This document shows positions 52,470-61,328 of a stretch of DNA of 64,000 bases, piece by piece. A model generated the notes under the pieces. That model searched no databases and was not told the origin of the DNA. It saw nothing but the letters and a program-made list of their open reading frames with translations. The position numbers and the translations under genes were made by a program. The DNA is from Clostridia bacterium (GTDB taxonomy: Bacteria > Bacillota > DSM-521 > Neomoorellales > Neomoorellaceae), in NCBI GenBank assembly GCA_030154265.1, contig JASKKH010000003.1, positions 44,006-108,005 on the forward strand, written 5' to 3'. Within the stretch, counting starts at the first letter, position 1. The number at the start of each line of letters is the position of its first letter.

Positions 52470-52667
52470 AGTACTAAAACCTCCTTTTCATATGAATCAT
52501 TTTTAGTATGGCATTTAAATTAACTAATATTCAAATATAAAATGGTTAAAAAGGAGGAATTAGTTCAAAAATATTTTGTTTTTAAGTGATAACATAGAAA
52601 ATAAATATTATAAAATCTTCTACATTTTCTATACCGGAATATAACATAACTGGAAATTTTTTTATTT

Positions 52668-53585
52668 TCAATCAGGAACTATACGAGTCAGAAACCATGC
52701 CAGTATTTTTAAAAAAGGCAAAGCTGCCAATGAAGATAACAGATTAAAAAGGGTATGAAACTGTGCTAATTGTTTTGGTAAATCAGGTGTGACCCAATTT
52801 AAGACTGAGTTTATTAATGGTAAAAGAGGTAATACCAGTAAGGCACCAATAGCATTTATTAACAAATGAGCTAAAGCAGTACGCTTGGCAGCTTTTGATG
52901 AGAAAATAGATGCCACAATTGCTGTAAAACAAGTACCTATATTGGCTCCCAGAATTATGTTTAACGCGCCTAGTGATGTTAATATTTCCTGACTACATAA
53001 AACAATAGTCATTCCAATAACCACACTACTCGATTGGAGCAAACCGGTTAGAATAATACCTGCAGTTAAACCTTGCCAGGGGTTAGTAGCAGCGTTACTT
53101 AAAGGACCTAAAAGAAGGAGACTGTTTTTAAAAGGTAAAAGGGCTTTTGCCATAAAGTCTAAACTGATGAAAATTAAACCAAAACCCAAAAAAGCTATTC
53201 CAAGAGATTTTGTTCTTTTCAGAGTACTTATAAGAATACCTATAAATATAAGTGGTATTGAAATTTGTGTTAAATCCAAAGCCATAATCTGTACTGTAAT
53301 ACATGTGCCTAAGTTTGCACCCAAGATAAGACCTAGACTTTGATAAAAGGAAATAACCCCACCATTAACTAAACCAACTGTAAGAACTGTTACTGCTGAG
53401 CTGGATTGGATGAAAGCGGTTATTATCGTACCCAAAGCAAAACCCCGCCAGGGGTTAATTGTAGCTTTTTGAATAATTTTTTCAATTTTTGAATGTCCCA
53501 GTTCCCAAAGGCCTTTACGCAATAATTCGACTCCAATTAATAATAAAATTAACCCGACGATGAATTTAAGCAACATTAGAGTCAT
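52668..53585 (-). CDS. Na/Pi cotransporter family protein
   Basis: The protein has about eight to nine membrane segments and two copies of the Q-S-S-S motif (I-Q-S-S-S-A-V-T-V and L-Q-S-S-S-V-V-I-G), the hallmark of the sodium-phosphate symporter family (NptA/PNaS). Each copy lies in an inverted repeat half. The open frame begins at TTG 53645, but no ribosome site is there and the hydrophobic part begins near M-T-L-M-L-L-K-F, so ATG 53585 is chosen (305 residues). The C-terminal PhoU domain of longer relatives is absent. The substrate (phosphate or other) is not proven. Confidence 0.85.
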   Translation of the reverse strand: MTLMLLKFIVGLILLLIGVELLRKGLWELGHSKIEKIIQKATINPWRGFALGTIITAFIQSSSAVTVLTVGLVNGGVISFYQSLGLILGANLGTCITVQIMALDLTQISIPLIFIGILISTLKRTKSLGIAFLGFGLIFISLDFMAKALLPFKNSLLLLGPLSNAATNPWQGLTAGIILTGLLQSSSVVIGMTIVLCSQEILTSLGALNIILGANIGTCFTAIVASIFSSKAAKRTALAHLLINAIGALLVLPLLPLINSVLNWVTPDLPKQLAQFHTLFNLLSSLAALPFLKILAWFLTRIVPD

Positions 53586-53769
53586 ATATTTATCACAACC
53601 ATTATTAGTAAATTTTTTGAACTTTATGCCGGAAGCTTTACTCAATTTCGTTTATTAAAAAAATATATAAAAAAGAAGGATTTTATAACAAAAATCGAGA
53701 ATGAACTAATATGCACAAAATATTCCTTTTTTTAAGTTGGATTGAATTTTTCAAAAGGGAGAGGTTAAT

Positions 53770-54342
53770 TTGGAACGGGTGGAACTTTCTGTTGCTTTAC
53801 GTAACAACAGGTCATTGAAAAACAAGGTTGAAAGTGAAAGCGGCGTCGTTTTAAGCGATTGTTACCAGTGTGGTAAATGTTCGGCAGGTTGTCCAGCTGC
53901 TTTTGCCATGGACTATACTCCGAGGCAAGTTATCCGATTATTACAGCTTGGATTAGGGGGAGAAGCATTAAAAAGTCATACTCCATGGCTTTGTGCTAGC
54001 TGTCAGACTTGTTACAGTCGTTGTCCACGTGAGATTAATTTACCGCGGCTTATGGAGGCTGTACGCCAGGAAGCAAAGCGACGGGGAATTATTCCAGAGA
54101 GAAAGGTTGACATTTTTGAAAAAGCTTTCTTAGATACTGTTGAAAAGTACGGAAGGGCTCACGAAATGGGTCTTATGGTTCAGTATAATTTGCGGACTTT
54201 ACAACCTATAAAAGACGCTTTGCTAGCACCACCCTTACTATTAAAAAGAAAAATTAGTCCACTCCCTTTGAAAATTAAAGATATTGACTCGGTTAAAAAT
54301 ATTTTCGCTAAAGTCAGGAATGAGGGAGGCAGTAAGCAATGA
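53770..54342 (+). CDS. hdrC: Heterodisulfide reductase subunit C-like iron-sulfur protein
   Basis: HdrC carries two [4Fe-4S] clusters that pass electrons from HdrA to HdrB. The motifs C-Y-Q-C-G-K-C-S-A-G-C-P (near residue 35) and C-A-S-C-Q-T-C-Y-S-R-C-P (near 77) are both CX2CX2CX3CP. TTG 53770 follows GGGAGAGG. It overlaps hdrB in ATGA and heads the operon. The C-terminal region of about 80 residues is lysine-rich and mostly helical. Confidence 0.93.
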   Translation: MERVELSVALRNNRSLKNKVESESGVVLSDCYQCGKCSAGCPAAFAMDYTPRQVIRLLQLGLGGEALKSHTPWLCASCQTCYSRCPREINLPRLMEAVRQEAKRRGIIPERKVDIFEKAFLDTVEKYGRAHEMGLMVQYNLRTLQPIKDALLAPPLLLKRKISPLPLKIKDIDSVKNIFAKVRNEGGSKQ

Positions 54343-55205
54343 AATATGCCTACTATCCCGGTTGTTCTTTGGAAGCTACTGCCAAAGAATATAACCTTTC
54401 CGCTAAATTAGTTGCTAAAAAGTTAGGTATTGAATTGTGGGAAATTCCTGACTGGAGCTGCTGTGGAGCAACAGCTGCTCACAATAGAGATTACCTTCTT
54501 TCATTGGCTCTGCCAGCTCGTAACCTGGCAATTGCTGAAAAGGAAGGTTTAGATGTGGCTGTTCCTTGTGCTGCTTGTTTCAATCGGATGCGGACTGCTG
54601 AAACAGCAGTTAGGGAATCTCGGGATATGCAGAAGAGGATCAGTGAGATTTTAGGTAGTGAATACAAAGCAACAAATAAAACTCGGGCTTTCTTGGATGT
54701 TGTGGTCAATGATGTTGGGTTGGAAAGAATTAAGGAACAGGTGGTAAAACCTTTAAAAGGTTTAAAATTAGCTGCTTACTATGGCTGCCTTTTAGTCCGC
54801 CCTCCTAAATTAACCTCCTTTGATGACCCGGAAGAACCCATGACAATGGATCGTCTTATTGAAGCACTAGACGCTGAAGCACTTAGTTGGTCTTATAAGA
54901 CAGAATGCTGCGGTGGCAGTTTATCTACAGCCAGGACAGATATTGGAGTTAAGATGATTTATCAAATTTTACGTCATGCCCGGGATGCTGGAGCAGAAGG
55001 TATAGTTACGGCCTGTCCATTATGTTTATTAAATCTTGATATGCGACAGGCGCAGGCAGCTAGAGTTCACAGTGATCAGCTTAATTTACCAATATTTTAT
55101 TTTACAGAGCTATTGGGGGTGGCTCTAGGGTATGAGCCTAAAGATTTAGGACTTGATACCCATTTTGTCAATCCGGTTCCCCTGTTGGAGGCTAACGGAC
55201 TTTAG
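54339..55205 (+). CDS. hdrB: Heterodisulfide reductase subunit B-like protein
   Basis: HdrB holds the catalytic non-cubane iron-sulfur clusters in CCG domains that reduce a disulfide. Two CCG-type motifs appear: S-C-C-G-A-T-A-A-H (near residue 42), with P-C-A-A-C-F-N-R, and E-C-C-G-G-S-L-S (about 190), with C-P-L-C-L-L-N-L. The 288-residue length matches HdrB. It is coupled to hdrC through ATGA and followed by hdrA. In bacteria lacking CoM/CoB the disulfide partner is unknown; DsrC-like proteins are proposed for relatives. Confidence 0.94.
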   Translation: MKYAYYPGCSLEATAKEYNLSAKLVAKKLGIELWEIPDWSCCGATAAHNRDYLLSLALPARNLAIAEKEGLDVAVPCAACFNRMRTAETAVRESRDMQKRISEILGSEYKATNKTRAFLDVVVNDVGLERIKEQVVKPLKGLKLAAYYGCLLVRPPKLTSFDDPEEPMTMDRLIEALDAEALSWSYKTECCGGSLSTARTDIGVKMIYQILRHARDAGAEGIVTACPLCLLNLDMRQAQAARVHSDQLNLPIFYFTELLGVALGYEPKDLGLDTHFVNPVPLLEANGL

Positions 55206-55232
55206 GATACCCTGCAACAAGGAGGGAATAAG

Positions 55233-57215
55233 ATGAAACGTATTGGTGTTTTTATTTGCCACTGTGGTGCTAATATTGCCTCAGTGGTTGATGTCAAGAA
55301 GGTAGCTGAGACGGCTAAGAGTTTTCCGGGTGTTGTATATGCTACTGACTATCAATATATGTGTTCTGACCCGGGTCAGGAATTAATTCGTAAGGCTGTT
55401 AAGGAGCACCGTCTTGACCGGGTAGTAGTAGCTTCCTGTTCACCACGTCTTCATGAGCCTACTTTCCGTAAAACTGTTGCAAGTGTTGGTATAAATCCCT
55501 ATCTTTTTGAAATGGCTAACATTCGCGAGCAGTGTGCTTGGGTTCACTCTAAAGATAAAGAAGGGGCTACTATAAAGGCGATTGATTTGGTAAGGACTGC
55601 GGTAGCAAAAGTAGGAAAAAATGTTCCTCTTTTTGCCTCTACCATTTCGGTAACCAAAAAAGCTCTAGTCATAGGTGCCGGTATTGCTGGTATGCAAGCG
55701 GCTATAGATATTGCTGATGCAGGTTATAAAGTAGTACTAGTAGACCGCGAACCGACTATTGGTGGTAACATGGTCAAGCTTGACAAGACCTTTCCTACCC
55801 TTGACTGCAGTGCTTGAATAAGCACACCGAAAATGGTTGCTGCGGCGCAGCACCCTCAAATTGAACTTTTGACCTATTCTGAAATAGAAAATATCAGCGG
55901 TTATGTAGGAAATTTTGAAGTGAAAATCCGCAAGAAAGCCAGATCTGTAGACCCACTTAAATGTACCGGTTGCGGTACATGCTGGGGAAAGTGTCCTACC
56001 AGGGTTGACAGTGAGTTTGACCTGGGATTAGGTAAACGCAAAGCAATTTATCTGCCATTTCCGCAGGCGGTACCGGCAGTTCCTGTTATTGATCGTGAAC
56101 ATTGTCGTCACTTTACTAAAGGCAAATGCGGTATTTGTGAAAAACTTTGCCCGGCCAAAGCCATTGATTTTAACCAGAAGGATGAGATAATTACCGAAAA
56201 GTTTGGAGCTATTATTATTGCTACAGGCTATGATTTGTTAAAATGGGAAGAAGTTTATGGTGAATACGGTTATGGTAAATACCCTGATGTAATAACAGGC
56301 ATGCATTTTGAACGGTTGAATAATGCCTCAGGACCTACCAAGGGTCAAATTCTAAGGCCCTCGGATAATAAGTCGCCTGAAACAGTGGTCTTTATAAAAT
56401 GCGTGGGTTCCAGAGATGATGCCAGGGGTAAAAGTTATTGTTCTCGGGCCTGTTGTATGTATACAGCTAAGCACGTTCATCAGGTATTGGAGAAAATCCC
56501 AAATTCTCAGGCCATTGTCTTTTATATGGATGTTCGTACCCCTGGCAAGGCTTATGAGGAATTTTATAAGCGTTCGGTTGATGAAGGAGCTGTTTATATC
56601 AGAGGTCGTGTGAGCCGAATCTTCCAGGAGGGGGACAAATTAATTGTTCGAGGTGAGGATACCCTTCTGGGCCGTCAGGTAGAAGTTAAGGCCGATATGG
56701 TTGTTTTGGCTACGGCTATGATACCCAGTAAAGGGTGGGACGTATTGTCTAAGATGACTAATGTTTCAACAGATAAGGATGGTTTCTTCCAGGAAGCTCA
56801 CCCCAAACTTCGGCCAGTGGAGACCTTCACTGCTGGTGTTTTCCTGGCAGGCGCTTGTCAGGGTCCTAAAGATATTCCGGATACGGTTTCTCAGGCTAGT
56901 GCAGCGGCTGTTAAGGTTTGCCAACTGTTTACTAAAGATGAAATGGCTACTGACCCCATGGTTGCAAGCGTTGATGAAAGTTTGTGTTCGGGTTGTGGTA
57001 TGTGTGAGAATATTTGTCCATATAAGGCTATTGAAATTAAAACCATTACTGAGCGTATTGCTGGTAAACAGATAAGTCGTCGGGTATCTTCAGTCAACAA
57101 GGGTTTATGTCAGGGCTGTGGTACTTGTTCGGTTGCTTGTCCATCGGGTGCAATGAATTTGAACGGCTTTACTAATGAACAAATTCTGGCGGAGGTGGAT
57201 GCGATATGTCTTTAA
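55233..57215 (+). CDS. hdrA: Heterodisulfide reductase subunit A-like, selenocysteine-containing
   Basis: HdrA is the FAD-bearing bifurcating subunit. The frame runs 660 codons if UGA at 55815-55817 (codon 195) is read as selenocysteine. The surrounding residues [16 protein letters not shown] match the family, where a Cys normally stands at the U. Features: C-H-C-G near the start, FAD motif G-A-G-I-A-G-M near residue 150, and [4Fe-4S] motifs near residues 244, 585 and 626 (C-T-G-C-G-T-C, C-S-G-C-G-M-C, C-Q-G-C-G-T-C). A further C-rich motif (C-G-I-C-E-K-L-C-P) precedes the middle part. A SECIS-like hairpin follows the UGA at 55835-55854. Conventional calls would give two genes, 55233-55817 and 55833-57215. 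It overlaps the following gene by 10 bases. Selenium machinery genes are not in the window. Confidence 0.93.
55835..55854 (+). promoter_or_regulatory. SECIS-like hairpin after the hdrA UGA
   Basis: GGT-T-GCTGC, loop GGC, GCAGC-ACC forms an 8-bp stem with one bulged T, 17 bases after the UGA. The bulged U flanked by GGU and GC matches the upper stem of the Escherichia coli fdhF SECIS by eye. Bacterial SelB recognises such a hairpin close downstream of the UGA. Confidence 0.75.
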
Positions 57216-57640
57216 CCGAAACCAAGGAATGGCGACCTAAGATTGTAGCTTTCTGCTGCAATTGGTGTGCTTACGCCGGTGCTGACCTGGCAGGTTTAAA
57301 CCGTTTACAATATCCGGCTAACGTTCGGATAATCAGAGTACCTTGTTCGGGGCGAGTTAACCCTCAGTTTGTTTTAAGGGCTTTTCAACGTGGTGCCGAT
57401 GGTGTCTTGGTATCCGGTTGACACCCAGGTGACTGCCACTATGCTAGTGGCAATTATTTCACCCGCCGCCGTTTTATGTTGATGAAGCGGGTTTTGGAGT
57501 ATATGGGTTTAGAGCCAGAACGCCTTCAAGCACGCTGGGTATCAGGTTCTGAAGGTCCTCGTTTCGCCGAGGTTATTACTCAGCTAACCAAAGAGATAAA
57601 GGCCCTGGGGCCAAACAGGAAGTTGAGGGATGACGCATGA
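57206..57640 (+). CDS. flxD: MvhD/FlxD-type [2Fe-2S] protein, selenocysteine-containing
   Basis: The protein transfers electrons from the flavin subunit to HdrA. UGA at 57419-57421 (codon 72) falls in G-V-L-V-S-G-U-H-P-G-D-C-H-Y, the family motif in which Cys normally precedes H-P-G-D-C. Reading it as Sec gives 144 residues, the normal MvhD length, against 71 if read as a stop. Earlier cysteines (F-C-C-N-W-C and P-C-S-G-R) provide other cluster ligands. A perfect 8-bp hairpin follows 12 bases after the UGA. GGAGGTGG at 57191-57198 serves ATG 57206, and the stop overlaps flxC in ATGA. Confidence 0.92.
57434..57452 (+). promoter_or_regulatory. SECIS-like hairpin after the flxD UGA
   Basis: TGCCACTA, loop TGC, TAGTGGCA is a perfect 8-bp stem, 12 bases after the UGA codon. 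It lies within the coding sequence at the distance expected for a bacterial SECIS. It lacks the bulged U of the hdrA hairpin, so its fit is weaker. Confidence 0.6.
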
Positions 57641-58545
57641 GTAGCATCCAAGAACAAATGCGTATCCGGGCGCGAGAATTACTAACCAGTGGTCAAGTGC
57701 AGATGGTCATTGGATGGGAAAAAGGTAGCTTCTGGTACTTGTCTCCGCCAGTTTTTATTACCGATCCTGCAGAAGTCGACCGCCTGATATGGGATGAGTT
57801 TTGTACCCATAACTTAGCCAAATATCTTTTGGATTATAAACTTTCCGAGGATAAAATAGCCCTTTTTGTAAAAGGTTGTGACACCCGGGGGATCAATCGT
57901 TTGTTACAAGACAACCAAATCCAGCGTGATAAAGTTTACCTTATTGGGATTAAATGCTCAGGAATTAAGGATGGACGCCAGGCTCAAGTCCTGGGGGAAG
58001 AACGTAAGGGCGAGGTGCCCTTGGCTTACAAGTGTTCATACTGTACTAGTCCAGCCCCCCTTGTTTATGATGAGTTAATTGAAGGGACGGATGATAGTAA
58101 AGTTAAGTCAGAAAATTTTAAAGGAACTGGGCGTTACGAATTAGTAGAAAAAATAGAAGCTATGACACCTGATGAACGTTATGCTTTCTGGACGGGTCAT
58201 TATGATCGTTGTTTAAGGTGTTATGCTTGCCGCAATATTTGCCCTGCATGTAACTGTCGTGAATGTATTTTCGACCGCAGTCAATCGGGCTGGTGTGGCA
58301 AACAAATGAACCGTAGCGAGAACTTATACTTTGCCATTACTAGGGCAATGCATGTTGCTGGTCGTTGTATTGAATGTGGGGAATGTGAGAGAGCTTGCCC
58401 GGTAGGCATACCGATAATGGCTCTTAACCAGAAGATTATTAAAGAAATAAATGATCTTTTTGGTGAATATGAAGCAGGTGTTGATTTGGAAATGAAGCCG
58501 CCCATGGTTCAATATAATTCTGATGATCCAGATGAATTTGAATAA
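57637..58545 (+). CDS. flxC: FlxC-like iron-sulfur protein
   Basis: The 302-residue protein has two [4Fe-4S] cluster motifs in its C-terminal half (C-L-R-C-Y-A-C-R-N-I-C-P and C-I-E-C-G-E-C-E-R-A-C-P) and additional Cys (C-N-C-R-E-C) between them. An N-terminal domain of about 180 residues includes C-D-T-R-G-I-N-R, C-S-G-I and C-S-Y-C, similar to subunits related to FrhB/FdhB, and carries an F-G-H-type pocket not identifiable by eye. FlxC of FlxABCD-HdrABC complexes has such a composition. It overlaps flxD in ATGA and is followed 12 bases later by flxB. Confidence 0.75.
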   Translation: MSSIQEQMRIRARELLTSGQVQMVIGWEKGSFWYLSPPVFITDPAEVDRLIWDEFCTHNLAKYLLDYKLSEDKIALFVKGCDTRGINRLLQDNQIQRDKVYLIGIKCSGIKDGRQAQVLGEERKGEVPLAYKCSYCTSPAPLVYDELIEGTDDSKVKSENFKGTGRYELVEKIEAMTPDERYAFWTGHYDRCLRCYACRNICPACNCRECIFDRSQSGWCGKQMNRSENLYFAITRAMHVAGRCIECGECERACPVGIPIMALNQKIIKEINDLFGEYEAGVDLEMKPPMVQYNSDDPDEFE

Positions 58546-58557
58546 AGGGGGGCATTT

Positions 58558-59559
58558 ATGTTAAAAATTAAGCAGACAGAGATGCCGCAACTACTAAATG
58601 CTTGGGCTCAAAAATCCAGGGTTTTTGTTCCCCAGGATAGGGGGGGAGTTAGTGCTTTTTTGCCCTGGGACGGAAAAGGGACATTAACTCTGGGAAAGGG
58701 TAATACTCTGGAGCCACCCAAAGATATTTTCTTCCCCCGTACAGAGACGATGTACCGTTACCAAGTTGCTGAGGCGGCTACTACTTTAGAAACAATGCCA
58801 CCTCAAAAAGAACAACATGTTTTAGTAGGGATTAGATCATGTGACGCCCGTAGTTTGGAAATAATGGATGATGTTTTCCTGACAAAGGGTTATGAAGATG
58901 AGTTTTACCGCCAGAAGCGTGAAAATACAGTTGTGATAGCATTAGCCTGTAACGAAGCCCTTCCTACCTGTTTTTGCACGGCTTTTGAGATTGACCCCGG
59001 ACGTGCCGAAGGGGTAGATGTTCAAATGTGGATGACTTCGGACAGCTATCTTGTAGAAGCTATTACAGATAAAGGAGAAGAGCTATTAAAACAAACATCA
59101 GAACTTTTGACGCCAGTTGAGAATGAAACATTACCTGATGCAGCTAAACCTACCCTGAAAGTGGATGTTGAAGGTATTACGGAAAAGCTACAGCAGATGT
59201 TTGAACACTTGTATTGGGCTGAGGTAAGTAGAAAATGTTTAGGCTGTGGTGCATGTACCTATCTATGTCCCACCTGTCATTGCTTTGATATTCAGAGTGA
59301 AAACAGGGGTAGTAGTGGTTTTAAATTCCGTTGTTGGGATTCTTGTATGTTTTCGGAATATACCCGTATGGCGGGAGGGCACAATCCTCGTCCTTCCAAA
59401 AAAGAGCGTATGCGGAACCGTTTTTTGCATAAACTTCAGTATATCCCGGAAAGGTATGGAAAGTACGGTTGTGTAGGTTGTGGCAGGTGTCTGGATCGTT
59501 GTCCGGTGAATGTTGACATTACCCGCGTTATTCGTGAAATTAAGGAGGTGACTCTGTAA
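58558..59559 (+). CDS. flxB: FlxB/AsrA-like iron-sulfur protein
   Basis: The 333-residue protein resembles anaerobic sulfite reductase subunit A (AsrA) and FlxB. The C-terminal part carries two [4Fe-4S] motifs, C-L-G-C-G-A-C-T-Y-L-C-P near residue 227 and C-V-G-C-G-R-C-L-D-R-C-P near residue 304, with further C-H-C and C-M pieces between. The N-terminal 200 residues contain R-S-C-D-A-R-S-L-E and A-C-N-E-A. It conveys electrons between the flavoprotein FlxA and FlxC/FlxD in the model of related operons. Its ATG 58558 follows AAAGGGGGGC, and its stop shares a base with the flxA start. Confidence 0.82.
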   Translation: MLKIKQTEMPQLLNAWAQKSRVFVPQDRGGVSAFLPWDGKGTLTLGKGNTLEPPKDIFFPRTETMYRYQVAEAATTLETMPPQKEQHVLVGIRSCDARSLEIMDDVFLTKGYEDEFYRQKRENTVVIALACNEALPTCFCTAFEIDPGRAEGVDVQMWMTSDSYLVEAITDKGEELLKQTSELLTPVENETLPDAAKPTLKVDVEGITEKLQQMFEHLYWAEVSRKCLGCGACTYLCPTCHCFDIQSENRGSSGFKFRCWDSCMFSEYTRMAGGHNPRPSKKERMRNRFLHKLQYIPERYGKYGCVGCGRCLDRCPVNVDITRVIREIKEVTL

Positions 59560-60389
59560 TGGTTGATGCAGTCTCTTCCAATCCTTTAGTACCGGAACTA
59601 GGTAAAATTATTAAAATTATTCAAGAAACTCCTGATGTCAAGACGTTTCATATTACTACAGATAAAGGAAAACCTTTTACCCCAATGCCGGGTCAATTAG
59701 CCATGCTATCCCTGTTGGACGTAGGCGAGGCTATGTTTTCTATTACTTCTCAAGGGCCTGAATACCTGGAAATAGCTATTAAAAAGGTTGGTACCCTTAC
59801 CGAAGCCCTTCACGAGGCTGAAGAGGGGCAAACAGTAGGTATCAGGGGACCCTATGGAAACGGCTTTCCTTTGGATATGATGAAAGGGAAGAACTTACTA
59901 TTTATTGCAGGTGGCATTGGCTTGGCTCCAGTGCGTTCTTTGATTAATTACTGTGCTGAACACCGGGAAGATTACGGTAATATGTGGATTATTTATGGTT
60001 CACGTTCACCTGCTGATCTTTGTTTTAAAGAAGACCTTACCTATAATTGGTTTAAGGTAGAAAATTGTCGGGTTAATGTGACTGTTGATCGTGGTGATGA
60101 AAATTGGAACGGCCATGAAGGTTTTGTTCCGGCTTATTTGGAAGAATTAAAACCTTCTCCTGAGAATTGTGTAGCAGTTACGTGTGGGCCACCTATAATG
60201 ATTAAGTTTGTCTTACAGTCATTGGAGAAGTTGGGCTTCAAAGATGATCAGATTGTCACTACTCTTGAAATGCGTATGAAATGTGGGGTCGGCAAATGTG
60301 GTCGCTGTAATATAGGTAGTCATTATGTTTGTCTTGATGGACCTGTTTTCACTTTGGAACAGTTGAAAAAAATGCCTAACGAGTATTAA
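59559..60389 (+). CDS. flxA: FlxA/AsrB-like FAD-NAD(P) oxidoreductase
   Basis: The 276-residue ferredoxin-NADP+ reductase fold has an FAD-binding beta barrel (F-S-I-T-S near residue 65), then G-P-Y-G-N-G-F-P, the nucleotide-binding motif G-G-I-G-L-A-P-V-R-S (near residue 115), and a C-terminal [2Fe-2S] loop (C-G-V-G-K-C-G-R-C, then Y-V-C-L-D-G-P). This fits FlxA, the NAD(H) entry of FlxABCD-HdrABC complexes, and also AsrB and PyrK. It is the last gene of the hdrC-flxA operon. Whether NADH is oxidised or formed is not settled by sequence. Confidence 0.87.
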   Translation: MVDAVSSNPLVPELGKIIKIIQETPDVKTFHITTDKGKPFTPMPGQLAMLSLLDVGEAMFSITSQGPEYLEIAIKKVGTLTEALHEAEEGQTVGIRGPYGNGFPLDMMKGKNLLFIAGGIGLAPVRSLINYCAEHREDYGNMWIIYGSRSPADLCFKEDLTYNWFKVENCRVNVTVDRGDENWNGHEGFVPAYLEELKPSPENCVAVTCGPPIMIKFVLQSLEKLGFKDDQIVTTLEMRMKCGVGKCGRCNIGSHYVCLDGPVFTLEQLKKMPNEY

Positions 60390-60441
60390 TATTTTTATAT
60401 ATATTTGATCATATAAATTTAATGGGGGAGAAGATATATAA

Positions 60442-61197
60442 ATGCCCAGTGATTATCATATTCATGGGCTTGCTCATGATGGACCGCCTCACACGATAAA
60501 TCGTCTTTTACCTTATGTTAAAGAAGCTAAAATCTCTAATTTGTCAGAAATCGGTTTTGCAGAACATGATAGATATCTTTCGGCAATAGACTTTAATGTT
60601 TTTTATGAGCTCGAAAAGTTAGCCGGTATTCCTGTTCGTGCAGGGTTAGAAGTTGATTTTTATCCTGGACAAAGGTCTTACCAGGAGGATATTTTAAATA
60701 AGCCCTGGGATTATATAATTGGTTCTGTTCATGCCATTGGTAAATGGGAATTTGACCGCCCGGGGGAAGAAAAAGGTTTTGATGACTGGGATATCGATGA
60801 TCTTTATAAAACTTATTTTGAAATAGTCGGACAGGCAGCTGCAACAGGTTTTTTTCAAGTCATAGGGCATTTGGATTTAATAAAAATTTACGGGCATCGC
60901 CCTAAAAAGAATGTATTAGAACTTGTTGAGCCGACATTACAAATAATTGCTAAAAGTGGGGTAGCTATGGAACTAAATACTGCTGGACTTTTTAAGCCAG
61001 TAGCAGAAATTTATCCGGAATATCAAATCCTTGAAAGAGCTTTTGACCTTAACATTCCGGTTATTATAAGCTCAGATGCTCATATCCCTTTAGAAGTAGG
61101 CCGGGAACGGAAATATGCCGAGGAAATTTTAAAGGGTATAGGCTATACCCGTTTAGCAAAGTTTTATAAACAGAAAATGAGTACAGAACCTTTATAG
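60442..61197 (+). CDS. PHP-domain phosphoesterase (HisJ-like)
   Basis: The PHP (polymerase and histidinol phosphatase) fold is shown by the start D-Y-H-I-H-G (metal-binding H-x-H), E-H-D near residue 35, G-L-E-V-D near 69, G-S-V-H-A-I near 96, H-L-D-L near 138 and S-S-D-A-H near 215. This supplies the usual metal-binding histidines and aspartates. HisJ-type histidinol-phosphatases share this layout (about 250-270 aa), but no his genes are near, so the substrate is uncertain. ATG 60442 follows GGGGGAGAAG. A terminator follows the stop. Confidence 0.82.
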   Translation: MPSDYHIHGLAHDGPPHTINRLLPYVKEAKISNLSEIGFAEHDRYLSAIDFNVFYELEKLAGIPVRAGLEVDFYPGQRSYQEDILNKPWDYIIGSVHAIGKWEFDRPGEEKGFDDWDIDDLYKTYFEIVGQAAATGFFQVIGHLDLIKIYGHRPKKNVLELVEPTLQIIAKSGVAMELNTAGLFKPVAEIYPEYQILERAFDLNIPVIISSDAHIPLEVGRERKYAEEILKGIGYTRLAKFYKQKMSTEPL

Positions 61198-61220
61198 GTA
61201 ATCCTGTTACATTATTTAAC

Positions 61221-61259
61221 AAGACCTTCGAACTCTTTTATGGGATGAAGGTCTTTTTT
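61221..61259 (+). terminator. Terminator after the PHP gene
   Basis: AAGACCTTC (61221-61229) and GAAGGTCTT (61247-61255) pair as a 9-bp stem and the 3' arm runs into TTTTTT. It overlaps the ATG at 61245 that would begin the downstream open frame, which argues that the true start of that gene is downstream. Confidence 0.88.
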
Positions 61260-61328
61260 ATTGGCATTGTCATTTTTTATTTGAGTAATAATATATTGGG
61301 ATGCTGGGAAAAGGGGGAGAGGTTTGCT

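Noticed and set aside
55833..57215. A separate gene beginning at ATG 55833 downstream of a short hdrA
   Set aside because: It lacks a ribosome site, has the same frame as the upstream part, and the junction residues match one HdrA with Sec at UGA.
57206..57421. A truncated 71-residue MvhD protein
   Set aside because: The frame continues after UGA with the conserved H-P-G-D-C-H-Y motif to normal length.
61245..61328. Start of the antiporter gene at ATG 61245
   Set aside because: The ATG lies inside a strong terminator hairpin and a better TTG start with GGGGGAGAGG lies at 61329.
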